Shown here one piece after another: positions 25,269-33,918 of a DNA stretch of 64,000 nt; position 1 is the first letter of the stretch, and each line of letters starts with the position of its first letter. The notes below the pieces were generated by a model. It saw nothing but the letters and a program-made list of their open reading frames with translations, was not told where the DNA came from and did not search any database. The stretch spans positions 186,001 to 250,000 of the forward strand of contig NZ_FZOD01000005.1 in assembly GCF_900188345.1 (NCBI RefSeq), given 5' to 3'. The stretch is from Streptosporangium subroseum (GTDB taxonomy: Bacteria > Actinomycetota > Actinomycetes > Streptosporangiales > Streptosporangiaceae). The position numbers and the translations under genes were made by a program.

Positions 25269-25901
25269 TCAGGTGGAGAGGCCGAGGTCGCCGGAGCGAT
25301 AGTGGCGGCGGCAGAGGACCTGGTAGCGGATCGGGTCGGCGCCGGTGTCGCCGATGACCACCTGCTCGCCGGTGCGCACCAGGTCGCCGCCGACCACCCG
25401 GGCGTTCAGGCGCCCGGGGCGCCCGCACCAGCACAGGACCTCCACCTGGAGGCGGTTGATCTCGTCGGCCAGCTCGAACAGGCGCTGGGCCGCCGGGAAC
25501 ATCTGCGAGCGGAAGTCCGAGGCCAGGCCGAAGGCGTAGACGTCGATGCCGAAGTCGTCGGTGAGGTCGGCGAGCTGCTCGATCTGGGCGACCGTGTAGA
25601 AGCACGCCTCGTCGCAGATCACGTAGTCGATGCGCTCGTGCGCACGGACCAGCGCGACCAGGTCCAGGTCGTCGACGACCTCGACGGCCTCGCTGCCCAG
25701 CCCTATACGGCTGGTGACCTGGGGTCCGCCGGAGCGATCGTGCTTGGTCAGCACCAGGCCGCGCCTGCCCTGGCGGCCGTGGTTGTAATTCATCTGAAGG
25801 GCCAGCGTGGACTTGCCGCAGTCCATTGGGCCGAAGTAGAAGCGCAGTACTCCATCCCTGGAGCCGACGGGAACAGCGGAGAGCGCAGACAATTCGGTCA
25901 C
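25269..25901 (-). CDS. tdk: thymidine kinase (class II)
   Basis: 210 residues. It phosphorylates thymidine to dTMP in nucleotide salvage. It has the P-loop FYFGPMDCGKSTLALQM, the catalytic/Walker B region YVICDEACFYTVAQIEQL, and Cys pairs CWCGRPGRLNARVVGG and VLCRRHY that form the structural zinc site of class II enzymes. The GTG at 25901 (VTELSALSAVPVG) is the best start, though its Shine-Dalgarno is poor and the N-terminus is slightly longer than usual. It converges on the DsbA-like gene with a strong hairpin between. Confidence 0.94.
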   Translation of the reverse strand: MTELSALSAVPVGSRDGVLRFYFGPMDCGKSTLALQMNYNHGRQGRRGLVLTKHDRSGGPQVTSRIGLGSEAVEVVDDLDLVALVRAHERIDYVICDEACFYTVAQIEQLADLTDDFGIDVYAFGLASDFRSQMFPAAQRLFELADEINRLQVEVLCWCGRPGRLNARVVGGDLVRTGEQVVIGDTGADPIRYQVLCRRHYRSGDLGLST

Positions 25902-26057
25902 AGGAGGCCAGCCTAGTGGGTCTGGTGGGACTGTTTGGGCAGGCGGTGCGCTGGTAGAAGTGTGTGATACGAGCAAACATAGGCAGACACAGCCTGACTT
26001 GGCTTGATTATGAAAAGCGTGGGAGATTCGTTTTGGCCTATCAAAGTGGGAGAATCT

Positions 26058-26504
26058 GTGACGACCACCAATAACTCTGCTCCACCTCTCGGCAAGATCC
26101 CAGCCACCACGACCTCCGGCCCCTCCACCGCGGAGACCTCGGAGATGCCCACGGCGCTTGCGGCGATGATGACCGAGGACGAGGCCGTCGCCGCCCAGGC
26201 CGAGGCGGCTCGCTGGCGGTACGGGTTCTTCGTCGTGGTCACGGGACTCGTGGTCATCCTGATCGGGTTCGTGGTGATCGCACTGCGCAGCAATGACACG
26301 AGCGCCGCGTTCGCCGGCCTCGTCGGGGTGTCGGGTGCGATCATCGGCGCCTACTTCGGCGTGCAGGTCGGTCAGTCCGGCAAGGACCGGGTCGAGTCCG
26401 AGCTGCGCCGTACGAACGAGATCGCCATCCGGCTCGCCGCGAAGATTCACGCGCACGACGCCGACGCGGTGATCAACTCCACCATGGGTCCCCGCCGCCG
26501 CTGA
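26058..26504 (+). CDS. small membrane protein, unknown function
   Basis: 148 residues. A Thr/Ser/Pro/Ala-rich N-terminal region of about 50 residues precedes two hydrophobic helices (FFVVVTGLVVILIGFVVIAL, then AAFAGLVGVSGAIIGAYFGV). A short cytoplasmic tail is Arg/Glu-rich (GKDRVESELRRTNEIAIRLA). The start is the GTG at 26058 with GGGAGA 5 bp upstream; an in-frame TTG at 26004 has no such site. It has a small hairpin, CGGGC-TGAC-GCCCG, after the stop. I do not recognise the family. Confidence 0.78.
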   Translation: MTTTNNSAPPLGKIPATTTSGPSTAETSEMPTALAAMMTEDEAVAAQAEAARWRYGFFVVVTGLVVILIGFVVIALRSNDTSAAFAGLVGVSGAIIGAYFGVQVGQSGKDRVESELRRTNEIAIRLAAKIHAHDADAVINSTMGPRRR

Positions 26505-26858
26505 GACCACCCGGGCTGACGCCCGAAACGACGGCCACCACAGATCTCCGAACACCTGTTGTACTCGGAGCATCGCGCGGTGGCCGTTCCATGTCTCCCC
26601 CTCAACGTGACCTTTTCCCCGTGGGGTGGCCGCCGTCCGAATCCCCGCCCTGAAGGACTCCGCCGGCCGATTCCCATCGGGCCACGTCCGGTATCGCGGT
26701 CCGGCGTCAACGCGCGGGTCGAGAAGATCCACAACGAATCGGCCGGTGGAGTCCTTCAAGCAGGGGCCGATGTCGACCAACACTGCCCAAGGACCAGGCG
26801 AAGCTTCGGCAGGGTCCGCCGATTTGCCGAGGTCGCAGGACTGGGTAGACACGGGGGC
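26505..26858 (+). other. 354-bp non-coding stretch with nested inverted repeats
   Basis: No gene is recognised between the small membrane protein and hyuA, but the DNA is rich in inverted repeats. A 9-bp stem ACGGCCACC/GGTGGCCGT (26531-26539 with 26579-26587) encloses a 6-bp stem CTCCGA/TCGGAG (26546-26551 with 26565-26570). A 22-bp inverted repeat, matching at 21 positions, pairs 26652-26673 with 26736-26757 around a 62-bp loop. It could be a structured leader of the hyu operon, a small RNA, or a relic of a small mobile element. Confidence 0.55.
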
Positions 26859-28943
26859 ATGCGTAGCGTCCGTATCGGGGTCGACACCGGAGGCACGTTC
26901 ACCGACGTGGTCTCGGTGAACGAACAGACCGGTGAGATCACCACGACCAAAACCCCTTCCACCCCCGCCAACCCGGCCGACGGATTCATGGAGGGAGTAC
27001 GGAAGGTCCTGCGGAAGGCGGCCACAGAGGGCGACGCGGGGATGGAGGCCGTGTCGGCCGTCGTGCACGGCACCACGGTCGCCACCAACCAGCTTCTCGA
27101 GGATCGCATCGCCGATCTGGGCTTCGTCACCACCGAGGGCTTCGAGTTCATCCTGGAGATCGCCCGGCAGAGCGTCCCCGACGGCTACGGCAACTCCTAT
27201 TTCTGGGTGAAACCGCCCCGCATCGTTCCGGTGCACCGGATCAGGACCGTCGGCGGGCGCCTGGACCACACCGGAGCCGAGGTCCGGCCGTTCGACGAGG
27301 CGCAGGCCGTGGCGGCGGCCAGGTGGTTCCGGGAGCGGGGGATCACCGCGATCGGCGTGTGCTTACTCCATTCCTACGCCAACCCCGGCCATGAGCTGCG
27401 CATGCGCGAGGTCCTCGAACGGGAGCACCCCGACGCGGTCGTCTCGATCTCCAGCGACGTGCTGCGCGAGTACCGCGAGTACGAGCGGTCGGTCACCACG
27501 CTGGTGGACGCCGCGGTCAAGCCGACCATGCGCCGCTACATCGCCAACCTGGCCGAACGGCTGGAGGAGGCAGGGGGGAGCGGCATGCCGTTCTCCGTCA
27601 TGAAGAGCAACGGCGGCGTGCTGTCCGCGGCCGAGGTCGTGCACCAGCCGATCACGACCGTGCTCTCCGGCCCGGCCGCGGGCGCACTGGGCGCCGCGCT
27701 GATCGCCGCCACCGCGGGTCACCCCTCGGCGATCACCCTGGACGGCGGCGGCACCTCCACCGACGTCGCGGTGGTGGTCGACGGGGAGCCGTCGCTGACC
27801 ACGGAGGGCAGCATCGGCCGCTACCCCTGCAAGATCCCGATGATCGACATCGTCACCGTGGGCGCGGGGGGCGGGTCCGTCGCGTGGATCTCGCCCGAGG
27901 GCACGCTGAAGGTGGGGCCCAGGTCGGCGGGGGCCGATCCCGGCCCGCTCTGCTATGGCAGGGGCGGCACCGAGGTCACCGTCACCGACGCGCACGTCTT
28001 CCTCGGCCGGGTCCCGCCGCACCTGCTCGGCGGGGAGATCCCGCTCGACGCGGACGCCGCCCGCCAGGGAGTCGAGGCGCTGGCCGGAAAGGTCGGGCTG
28101 ACCCCCGAGCGGACCGCCGCAGGCATCCTGGAGATCAGCGCGTTCAACCAGTCGAACGCCATCCGCCAGATCACCGTCAAGCGCGGTCTGGACGTGCGTG
28201 ACTTCCCCATGGTGGCCTTCGGCGGTTCGGGGCCGCTGCTGGTCTGCCGGTTGATCGACATCCTCGGGCTGCCGTCGGTGATCGTCCCGCCCGATCCGGG
28301 CAACGTGTCGGCGTTCGGGCTGCTGACGGTGGACGTCAAGAACGACTACGTGCGCACCTTTGTCACCCGCGACCTCTCCCTGCCCGACGCCGCGGAGATC
28401 TTCCGCGACCTGGAGGGACAGGCGGCCGAGGCCCTCGACCGGGAGGGGTTCGCCGCCGACAGGCACGTCTACGCGCGCAGCGCCGACCTGCGCTACTACG
28501 GCCAGGCCTACGAGGTCCGGGTGCCCGCCCCGGCAGGTCCGCTGGACGAGGCGTGGCGGGCCGAGGTGCTGGACCGCTTCCACGAGGCGCACCAGAAGCT
28601 CTACGGGTACGGCTACCGCGACGACCCCCGGCACGGCGTCGAGTGGGTCAACCTCAGGGTCTCGGGCATCGGCCCGATCACCCGCCCGGCCATCGGGCGC
28701 AGGCCGTACGGCACGGTGCCGCCGGAACCCGAACCCGCGACGGCCCGCCAGGTCTTCTACGACGAGTGGGGCCCGGCCCCGATCCACCGCCGCACCGCCC
28801 TGGCCGCCGGAACGGTGATCGCGGGCCCCGCGGTCATCGAGGAGTACGGATCCACGCTGCCGGTGCATCCCGGTTTCACGGCCGTCGTGGACGCGTTCGG
28901 AAACCTGGAGGTGCGCCGTGACGGAGCGAACCCGACGCAGTGA
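26859..28943 (+). CDS. hyuA: hydantoinase/oxoprolinase family protein, subunit A (HyuA)
   Basis: 694 residues, the size of N-methylhydantoinase A / 5-oxoprolinase alpha chains. The ATP-binding actin-like fold shows MRSVRIGVDTGGTFTDVVSV at the start, AVVHGTTVATNQLLE, and later TLDGGGTSTDVAVV. These enzymes hydrolyse cyclic imides or related rings with ATP; the substrate here is unknown (hydantoins, 5-oxoproline or others). The start is the ATG at 26859 after CGGGGG. Its last 21 bases form the start of an 89-bp unit present three times between it and hyuB. Confidence 0.9.
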   Translation: MRSVRIGVDTGGTFTDVVSVNEQTGEITTTKTPSTPANPADGFMEGVRKVLRKAATEGDAGMEAVSAVVHGTTVATNQLLEDRIADLGFVTTEGFEFILEIARQSVPDGYGNSYFWVKPPRIVPVHRIRTVGGRLDHTGAEVRPFDEAQAVAAARWFRERGITAIGVCLLHSYANPGHELRMREVLEREHPDAVVSISSDVLREYREYERSVTTLVDAAVKPTMRRYIANLAERLEEAGGSGMPFSVMKSNGGVLSAAEVVHQPITTVLSGPAAGALGAALIAATAGHPSAITLDGGGTSTDVAVVVDGEPSLTTEGSIGRYPCKIPMIDIVTVGAGGGSVAWISPEGTLKVGPRSAGADPGPLCYGRGGTEVTVTDAHVFLGRVPPHLLGGEIPLDADAARQGVEALAGKVGLTPERTAAGILEISAFNQSNAIRQITVKRGLDVRDFPMVAFGGSGPLLVCRLIDILGLPSVIVPPDPGNVSAFGLLTVDVKNDYVRTFVTRDLSLPDAAEIFRDLEGQAAEALDREGFAADRHVYARSADLRYYGQAYEVRVPAPAGPLDEAWRAEVLDRFHEAHQKLYGYGYRDDPRHGVEWVNLRVSGIGPITRPAIGRRPYGTVPPEPEPATARQVFYDEWGPAPIHRRTALAAGTVIAGPAVIEEYGSTLPVHPGFTAVVDAFGNLEVRRDGANPTQ

Positions 28944-29189
28944 GCGGAGTGGTCCGCGAGGGACGAGTGGCCCGCGGAGTGAGCGAGGAGCGGTGAGCGA
29001 CCAGTGAGCGCGGAGCGAACCCGACGCAGTGAGCGGAGTGGTCCGCGAGGGACGAGTGGCCCGCGGAGTGAGCGAGGAGCGGTGAGCGACCAGTGAGCGC
29101 GGAGCGAACCCGACGCAGTGAGCGGAGTGGTCCGCGAGGGACGAGTGGCCCGCGGAGTGAGCGAGGAGCGGTGAGCGACCAGTGAGCGC
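28923..29189 (+). repeat. three identical 89-bp tandem repeats spanning the hyuA/hyuB junction
   Basis: The units are 28923-29011, 29012-29100 and 29101-29189; read base by base I find no difference among them. Each begins GGAGCGAACCCGACGCAGTG and ends GCGACCAGTGAGCGC. Each includes a copy of the hyuA stop context, a GAGGAG Shine-Dalgarno-like motif and the hyuB GTG. From the hyuA stop (28941-28943) a chain of frames of 18, 4, 30 and 30 residues, each linked by GTGA, leads exactly to the hyuB start at 29182. Confidence 0.92.
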
Positions 29190-31035
29190 CAAGCGAGCGG
29201 TGAGTGTGGCGGACCCGGTGCTGGTGGAGATCGTCGAGGGCACGCTGGCGTCGGTGGAGAAGGAGGTCGAGACCGCCATCGCGCGGACCGCCCGCTCACC
29301 GATGATCCGCGACGCACACGACTTCCGGGCGGGCATCCACGACGTACGGCTGCGCAAGCTGACCGGCAGGTCCTATTCGGCGCTGGTCCAGCCCGTCGTC
29401 AGGGATTTTCCCACCGAGGAGATGAAGCCCGGCGACGTGTTCTTTCACAACGACGTCTACCTGTCGGAGGGCGGGATCGGGCATCTGCCCGATCTGTGCG
29501 TCACGGTCCCGGTCTTTCACCGCGGGGAGGTGGTCGCCTTCGTGCAGGCGTTCGGGCATCACGACGACATCGGCGGGTCGGTGCCCGGTTCGATGCCGAG
29601 CCACGCGCGGAGCGTGTTCGAGGAGGGGCTGATGGTCCCGCCGATCAAGCTGTGGGACGAGGGCGTGCCCAACAGGGCGGCGCTCACGATCATGACCCGC
29701 AACTCGCGGATGCCCGACTCGCTCGCCGGTGACCTGGACGCCGAGTGTTCGGCCTGCCTGATGGGCGCGCGGCGGCTGGAGGAGCTGTTCGACCGCTACG
29801 GGCGTGAGGCGGTGGAAGACTGCTTCGACGCGATCATCTCCAAGACCACCGAGACGTTCCGCAGGGAGCTGCTGGCCAAGATTCCCGAGGGTACGCACGT
29901 GTGGGAGGACTACGCCGAGCACGACGGCGTGGACGAGCCTCGCCTGCACACCCAGCGGATGACCCTCACCGTCGACCACACCGCCACGTCTCCCCTCATC
30001 ATCGACTTCACCGGCACGTCGCCGCAGGCCAAGGGGCCGATCAACCACGCGGGCGACTACGCCGACGGGGTGTTTCTGAAGAAGTGGCTGGCGCCGATCC
30101 TGCGCAACCTGGCCGACACCCCTGAACGGATGGCGGAGCTGGACGTCAACGAGGGCGTCGTCCCCCTCATCGAGATGAGGTTTCCGGAGAAGGGGACCCT
30201 GCTCACCCCGATCTTCCCGGCGCCCACGAACGCCCGGACGTTCGTGATCCTGCGCCTGCTGGGGGTGCTGGCCGGGGTGCTTGCCAAGGCGACCGGCGGC
30301 CGGATGCCCGCAGACCAGGAGACCATTCGCTACACCGGCGTCTACGGCGAGGGCCTCGACGGCATGCCGTACCTGATGAGAGAGGTCCTCGGCGGCGGCT
30401 CGGGCGGACGGTGGTACGCCGACGGGGAGGACACCATCCACGTCGTCCCCGACTCGCGCAACATCCCGGTCGAGTTCGCCGAGTCCCGCTGGCCGTTCCG
30501 GGTCGAGCGGCTCGGCCTGGCGCAGGACTCCGGCGGTCCGGGTCTCTACCGGGGAGGTCTCGGCTATGACAAGCATCTGCGGATGCTCCGCGACGCCTCG
30601 TTCATGTCCATCGCCGACCGTTCGATCCTGTCCTGCTGGGGAGTGAACGGCGGCCGGGCCGGCAGGCCGTTCGTCGTGGAGATCGAGGGCCGGGTGATGG
30701 AGGGGCTGGTGGACGACTCGCCGGTCCGCGCGGGCGAGGTCGTTCGCGTGCGCACCACGGGCGGGGGTGGCTGGGGTTCGCCGCTGGATCGCGACCCCGC
30801 GCTGGTGGCCGCCGACGTCCGCGACGGCAAGGTCTCGGCCGAGGGGGCCCGCGAACACTACGGCGTGATCCTTCACGGCCCCGCCGGCGATCCGTCGATC
30901 GACGAGGAGGGTACGGGCCGCCTCCGTGGCGAACTGCGTGCCCGTGTCCCCGCGGATGCCCCGTTCTTCGACCGGGGTTCCGGCTTCCCGTCGCTGTCGG
31001 GCGGCCTGCCGTACGCGGAGGTGGACCACCTTTGA
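29182..31035 (+). CDS. hyuB: hydantoinase/oxoprolinase family protein, subunit B (HyuB)
   Basis: 617 residues, matching N-methylhydantoinase B / 5-oxoprolinase beta-type proteins. Typical segments are DPVLVEIVEGTLASVEKEVE, RDFPTEEMKPGDVFFHNDVY, FGHHDDIGGSVPGSMPS and RTTGGGGWGSPLDRDP. It should form an enzyme with HyuA. The GTG at 29182 sits in the third repeat copy; in-frame GTG codons at 29200 and 29206 are alternatives. The repeat array makes its initiation signals redundant. A gap of about 200 bp follows before the short peptide gene. Confidence 0.9.
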   Translation: MSAKRAVSVADPVLVEIVEGTLASVEKEVETAIARTARSPMIRDAHDFRAGIHDVRLRKLTGRSYSALVQPVVRDFPTEEMKPGDVFFHNDVYLSEGGIGHLPDLCVTVPVFHRGEVVAFVQAFGHHDDIGGSVPGSMPSHARSVFEEGLMVPPIKLWDEGVPNRAALTIMTRNSRMPDSLAGDLDAECSACLMGARRLEELFDRYGREAVEDCFDAIISKTTETFRRELLAKIPEGTHVWEDYAEHDGVDEPRLHTQRMTLTVDHTATSPLIIDFTGTSPQAKGPINHAGDYADGVFLKKWLAPILRNLADTPERMAELDVNEGVVPLIEMRFPEKGTLLTPIFPAPTNARTFVILRLLGVLAGVLAKATGGRMPADQETIRYTGVYGEGLDGMPYLMREVLGGGSGGRWYADGEDTIHVVPDSRNIPVEFAESRWPFRVERLGLAQDSGGPGLYRGGLGYDKHLRMLRDASFMSIADRSILSCWGVNGGRAGRPFVVEIEGRVMEGLVDDSPVRAGEVVRVRTTGGGGWGSPLDRDPALVAADVRDGKVSAEGAREHYGVILHGPAGDPSIDEEGTGRLRGELRARVPADAPFFDRGSGFPSLSGGLPYAEVDHL

Positions 31036-31236
31036 AACCGTCGCGAGCGTTTCGGGCGCGCGGTGCTTGGCCATTTCCTGGTCGAGATTTTAGGTGAGCG
31101 AACCCACCACTCTCATAGGCAGGTAAGTCAAAGTGGAGGAACATAGTCGATTAGTAATCAATGGCGTCAAACTGGGCGTGACGTGCAATGAACGCCTCGG
31201 AGTGAGGCCGTTAATCGGCAAAGAAGAGAGAAGACC

Positions 31237-31335
31237 ATGACCGAACTTCCACTCGATGTCATGAGCATCCTCGCTGATGAGGTCGTCTCTGTCGAAGACT
31301 GGCGGATCGAGTTGGTCGACGGAAACGTCGACTGA
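31237..31335 (+). CDS. 32-residue peptide gene, possible RiPP precursor or signal peptide
   Basis: The frame begins MTELPLDVMSILADEVV and ends WRIELVDGNVD. It has a strong purine-rich Shine-Dalgarno (AAGAAGAGAGAAG) and a perfect 13-bp terminator hairpin 25 bp after its stop, so it looks like a transcribed unit of its own. The peptide is acidic, with one Trp, one Pro and no Cys. The upstream 200 bp are less GC-rich than the surroundings and contain the palindrome GATTAGTAATC (31149-31159). The next gene is a prolyl oligopeptidase, a class known in some RiPP pathways for leader removal. No lanthionine synthetase, cyclase or other modifying enzyme is seen nearby, so the RiPP idea is speculative. 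Confidence 0.5.
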   Translation: MTELPLDVMSILADEVVSVEDWRIELVDGNVD

Positions 31336-31360
31336 ACATCACCGCTGAAACCTCAAAGGC

Positions 31361-31390
31361 CAGTGGGCTTCCCGGGTGGGAAGCCCACTG
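31361..31390 (+). terminator. perfect 13-bp hairpin terminator after the short peptide gene
   Basis: CAGTGGGCTTCCC pairs perfectly with GGGAAGCCCACTG around a GGGT loop. It separates the peptide gene from the prolyl oligopeptidase that starts at 31430 and could act as an attenuator rather than a full stop. Confidence 0.88.
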
Positions 31391-31429
31391 CCGGGTGGGA
31401 GCTCAATCAGGCGAGGCGAACCGGCGACA

Positions 31430-33865
31430 ATGGCACGACAAGAGGGAGTCAAGGAACAGATCGTCTATCCCGCGGCGCGGCGTCAAGAGCTGGTCGAGAA
31501 ACTGCATGGGCGCACGGTGGCCGACCCCTACCGCTGGCTGGAGTCGGACGAGGGCGCCGAGTGCGCGGCATGGCTGGCCGCCCAGGACGATCTGCTGGCG
31601 GCGCAGGCGGCCACCTGGCCGCAGCGGGAGATGTTCCACCGGGTGGTCGCGGAGCTGGCCGGCAATGGCGCGGTGGCCGTTCCCGCGGTGACACCGCCGC
31701 TGCGGCGGGCGAGGCGTCGCTTCTTCCTGCACCGCGCCCCCGACCAGGAACTGCCCGTGCTGATGGTCGCCGAGGACGGTGAGCCACCGCGTGCGCTACT
31801 TGATCCGCTGGCGGTGGATCCGTCGGGACGCACGACGCTGGACGCCTGGCGGCCGTCCTGGACGGGCGAGTTGCTGGCCTACCAGCTCTCCTACCAGGGC
31901 GATGAGCGGCCCGCGCTGTGGGTGATGGAGGTGGCCGGTCGCCGGGTCGTCGACGGCCCGCTGGTTCCGGGCCGGGCGACGCCGACGGCCTGGCTGGCCG
32001 GCGACGACGGGTTCTACTACGTCACCCTCTCCCGGAGCCGCGGCTCCGGGGCGGCGCCACAGCGCCAGGTCCGGTTGCACCGCCTCGGTCATGACCCCGA
32101 CCGGGACGCTGTGGTCTTCGAGACCTGCTCCCCGCAGCTGTCGGTCAAGATCAGCCCTGAGGGGCGGTGGTTGATGCTGAGCTGCGCGCCGGGAGCGCAG
32201 AGCGGCAACATGCTGTGGCTGGCCGAGGTGACCGCGGGGCAGGAGCACGTCCTGCGGCCGCGTCTTCTCCACGACGGGAGCGCCGACGGCGCTCAGGCGG
32301 TGCTCACCTTCGGCCCCGGTGGCCGGATCTACGCGATCACCGACGCGGGCGCGCCGTTCGGCCGGGTGTGCGCCGTCGACCTGGCGGACCCCCGCGCCCC
32401 GGCCTGGCGCACCCTGATCGCCCAGGACCCGCCCGCCGTGCTCACCGGCTGCGTCCCACTCCCCACCCCCGGCCCCGATTCCGACGTCGCCACTGCTGTA
32501 GCCCGCCCCACCGCTCCCGGCCCTGCCTCCGCGTCCGTCCCCGGTACCGCTCTCGACCTTGGATCTGTCCCCGGCCCCGACACCGCCCCCGATCCTGCCT
32601 CCGTGTCCGTCCCCGGTACTGCTCTCGACCTTGGATCTGTCCCCGGCCCCGACACCGCTCCCGGTCCTGCCTGCGCCCCTGGCATCGGCCCCGTACCCGG
32701 TTCTGATTCTGGTTCTGAGGAGGTCTGCCTGCTGCTGAGCCGCTCCCGTCACGGGGCGGCCGAGCTGTCACTGCACGACGGCGAAGGCCACCAGCTCGCC
32801 GAGGTGCCGACGCCCGGACCCGGATCCATCACCAGACTCACCGCACCGGCTCACGGCGACGCCGAGGCGTGGTTCGGCTACAGCGACTTCGTCACCGCCC
32901 CGGCCGTCTACCGCTTCAGCCTGCACGACCGGCGCTGCCATCCCGCCGCCCCGGCCACCACCGCTGTTCCCGCCCCCGCCGCCCCGGCCACCACCGCTGC
33001 TCCCGCCCCCTCCGGCTCGGTCCCCGGCCCGGTCTCCGGCTTGGCAGAGCCGGGGCAACCACCTCCGCGGATCCGTCAGATCACCTACGCATCTTCCGAC
33101 GGCACCCCGGTGCGGATGTATGTCATCGCCCCGGCCGCCGGGCAGCAGGCGCCAGGTCCGCGTCCGACACTCCTGACCGCCTACGGCGGATTCGGTGCCT
33201 CCTGCCTGCCCGCCTACTCACCTACGATCCTGGCGTGGGTGCGGGCCGGCGGCACCTACGCGATCGCCAACGTACGCGGCGGTGGTGAACGGGGAACCGA
33301 CTGGCACGCCGCCGGCCGCGGACTCAACAAGCCCAATGCCTTCGCGGACTTCATCGCCGCCGCCACCTGGCTGATCGATCACCGGTGGACCACTCCGCGG
33401 CAGCTCGCGATCAAGGGAGCCTCACACAGCGGGCTCATGGTGGCGGCCGCCCTCACCCAGCGCCCCGACCTGTTCGCCGCGGTCGCCTGCTCCGCCGCCG
33501 TCCTGGACATGGTCCGCTACCCGTACTTCGGCCTGGGCCCCTGGTGGGTCACCGAATTCGGTGACCCCGGCCAGGCCGATCAGTTCGACACCCTGCTCGG
33601 TTACTCTCCCTACCACCGGGTCCGGCCGGGCAGCGCCTACCCCGCGGTGCTCCTCATCAGCCCGCACCACGACGCGCGTGTGGACTCCATGCACACCCGC
33701 AAGATGACCGCGGCCCTCCAGCACGCCACCACCTCCGGCAACCCCATCCTGCTGCGCTACGAAGAAGGAGTCGGCCACGGACCACGCGCCGCGTCCCGCT
33801 GGAGCGCGCTGCAGGCCGACATCCTCGCCTTCTGCGCCGCCCACACCGGCCTGGGATCTCCTTAG
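31430..33865 (+). CDS. prolyl oligopeptidase (S9A family)
   Basis: 811 residues, longer than the usual 680-730. The N-terminus (YPAARRQELVEKLHGRTVAD, then PYRWLE) and the seven-bladed propeller lead into the alpha/beta-hydrolase domain (YGGFGASCLPAYS, then GGGERGTDWHAAG). The catalytic triad is probably Ser665 in IKGASHSGLM (usually GGSNGG), Asp748 in HHDARVD and His783 in GVGHGPR. It is predicted cytoplasmic (no signal peptide) and should cut short peptides after Pro. Two Pro/Ala/Thr-rich low-complexity inserts (about residues 345-425 and 505-540) explain the extra length. The start is the ATG at 31430; its Shine-Dalgarno is weak. Confidence 0.9.
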   Translation: MARQEGVKEQIVYPAARRQELVEKLHGRTVADPYRWLESDEGAECAAWLAAQDDLLAAQAATWPQREMFHRVVAELAGNGAVAVPAVTPPLRRARRRFFLHRAPDQELPVLMVAEDGEPPRALLDPLAVDPSGRTTLDAWRPSWTGELLAYQLSYQGDERPALWVMEVAGRRVVDGPLVPGRATPTAWLAGDDGFYYVTLSRSRGSGAAPQRQVRLHRLGHDPDRDAVVFETCSPQLSVKISPEGRWLMLSCAPGAQSGNMLWLAEVTAGQEHVLRPRLLHDGSADGAQAVLTFGPGGRIYAITDAGAPFGRVCAVDLADPRAPAWRTLIAQDPPAVLTGCVPLPTPGPDSDVATAVARPTAPGPASASVPGTALDLGSVPGPDTAPDPASVSVPGTALDLGSVPGPDTAPGPACAPGIGPVPGSDSGSEEVCLLLSRSRHGAAELSLHDGEGHQLAEVPTPGPGSITRLTAPAHGDAEAWFGYSDFVTAPAVYRFSLHDRRCHPAAPATTAVPAPAAPATTAAPAPSGSVPGPVSGLAEPGQPPPRIRQITYASSDGTPVRMYVIAPAAGQQAPGPRPTLLTAYGGFGASCLPAYSPTILAWVRAGGTYAIANVRGGGERGTDWHAAGRGLNKPNAFADFIAAATWLIDHRWTTPRQLAIKGASHSGLMVAAALTQRPDLFAAVACSAAVLDMVRYPYFGLGPWWVTEFGDPGQADQFDTLLGYSPYHRVRPGSAYPAVLLISPHHDARVDSMHTRKMTAALQHATTSGNPILLRYEEGVGHGPRAASRWSALQADILAFCAAHTGLGSP
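32530..32680 (+). repeat. 72-bp in-frame tandem repeat in the prolyl oligopeptidase gene
   Basis: Two near-identical 72-bp copies (markers at 32537 and 32609) encode the 24-residue unit that reads VPGTALDLGSVPGPDTAP and on. Flanking Pro/Gly/Ser-rich sequence looks like older, decayed copies. The insert falls in the propeller region and is rich in Pro. Confidence 0.85.
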
Positions 33866-33918
33866 CGCCGCACCGCGTCGGGTTCGGCCGACCCCTCAAC
33901 GAGCCAACGGGTGCAGCA

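Noticed and set aside
28923..29189. CRISPR array
   Set aside because: The units are 89 bp and directly adjacent, with no unique spacers, and there are no cas genes in the window.
31237..31335. Class III lanthipeptide precursor
   Set aside because: The peptide has no Cys, only two Ser and one Thr, and no LanKC synthetase is encoded nearby. I kept only a general peptide hypothesis.
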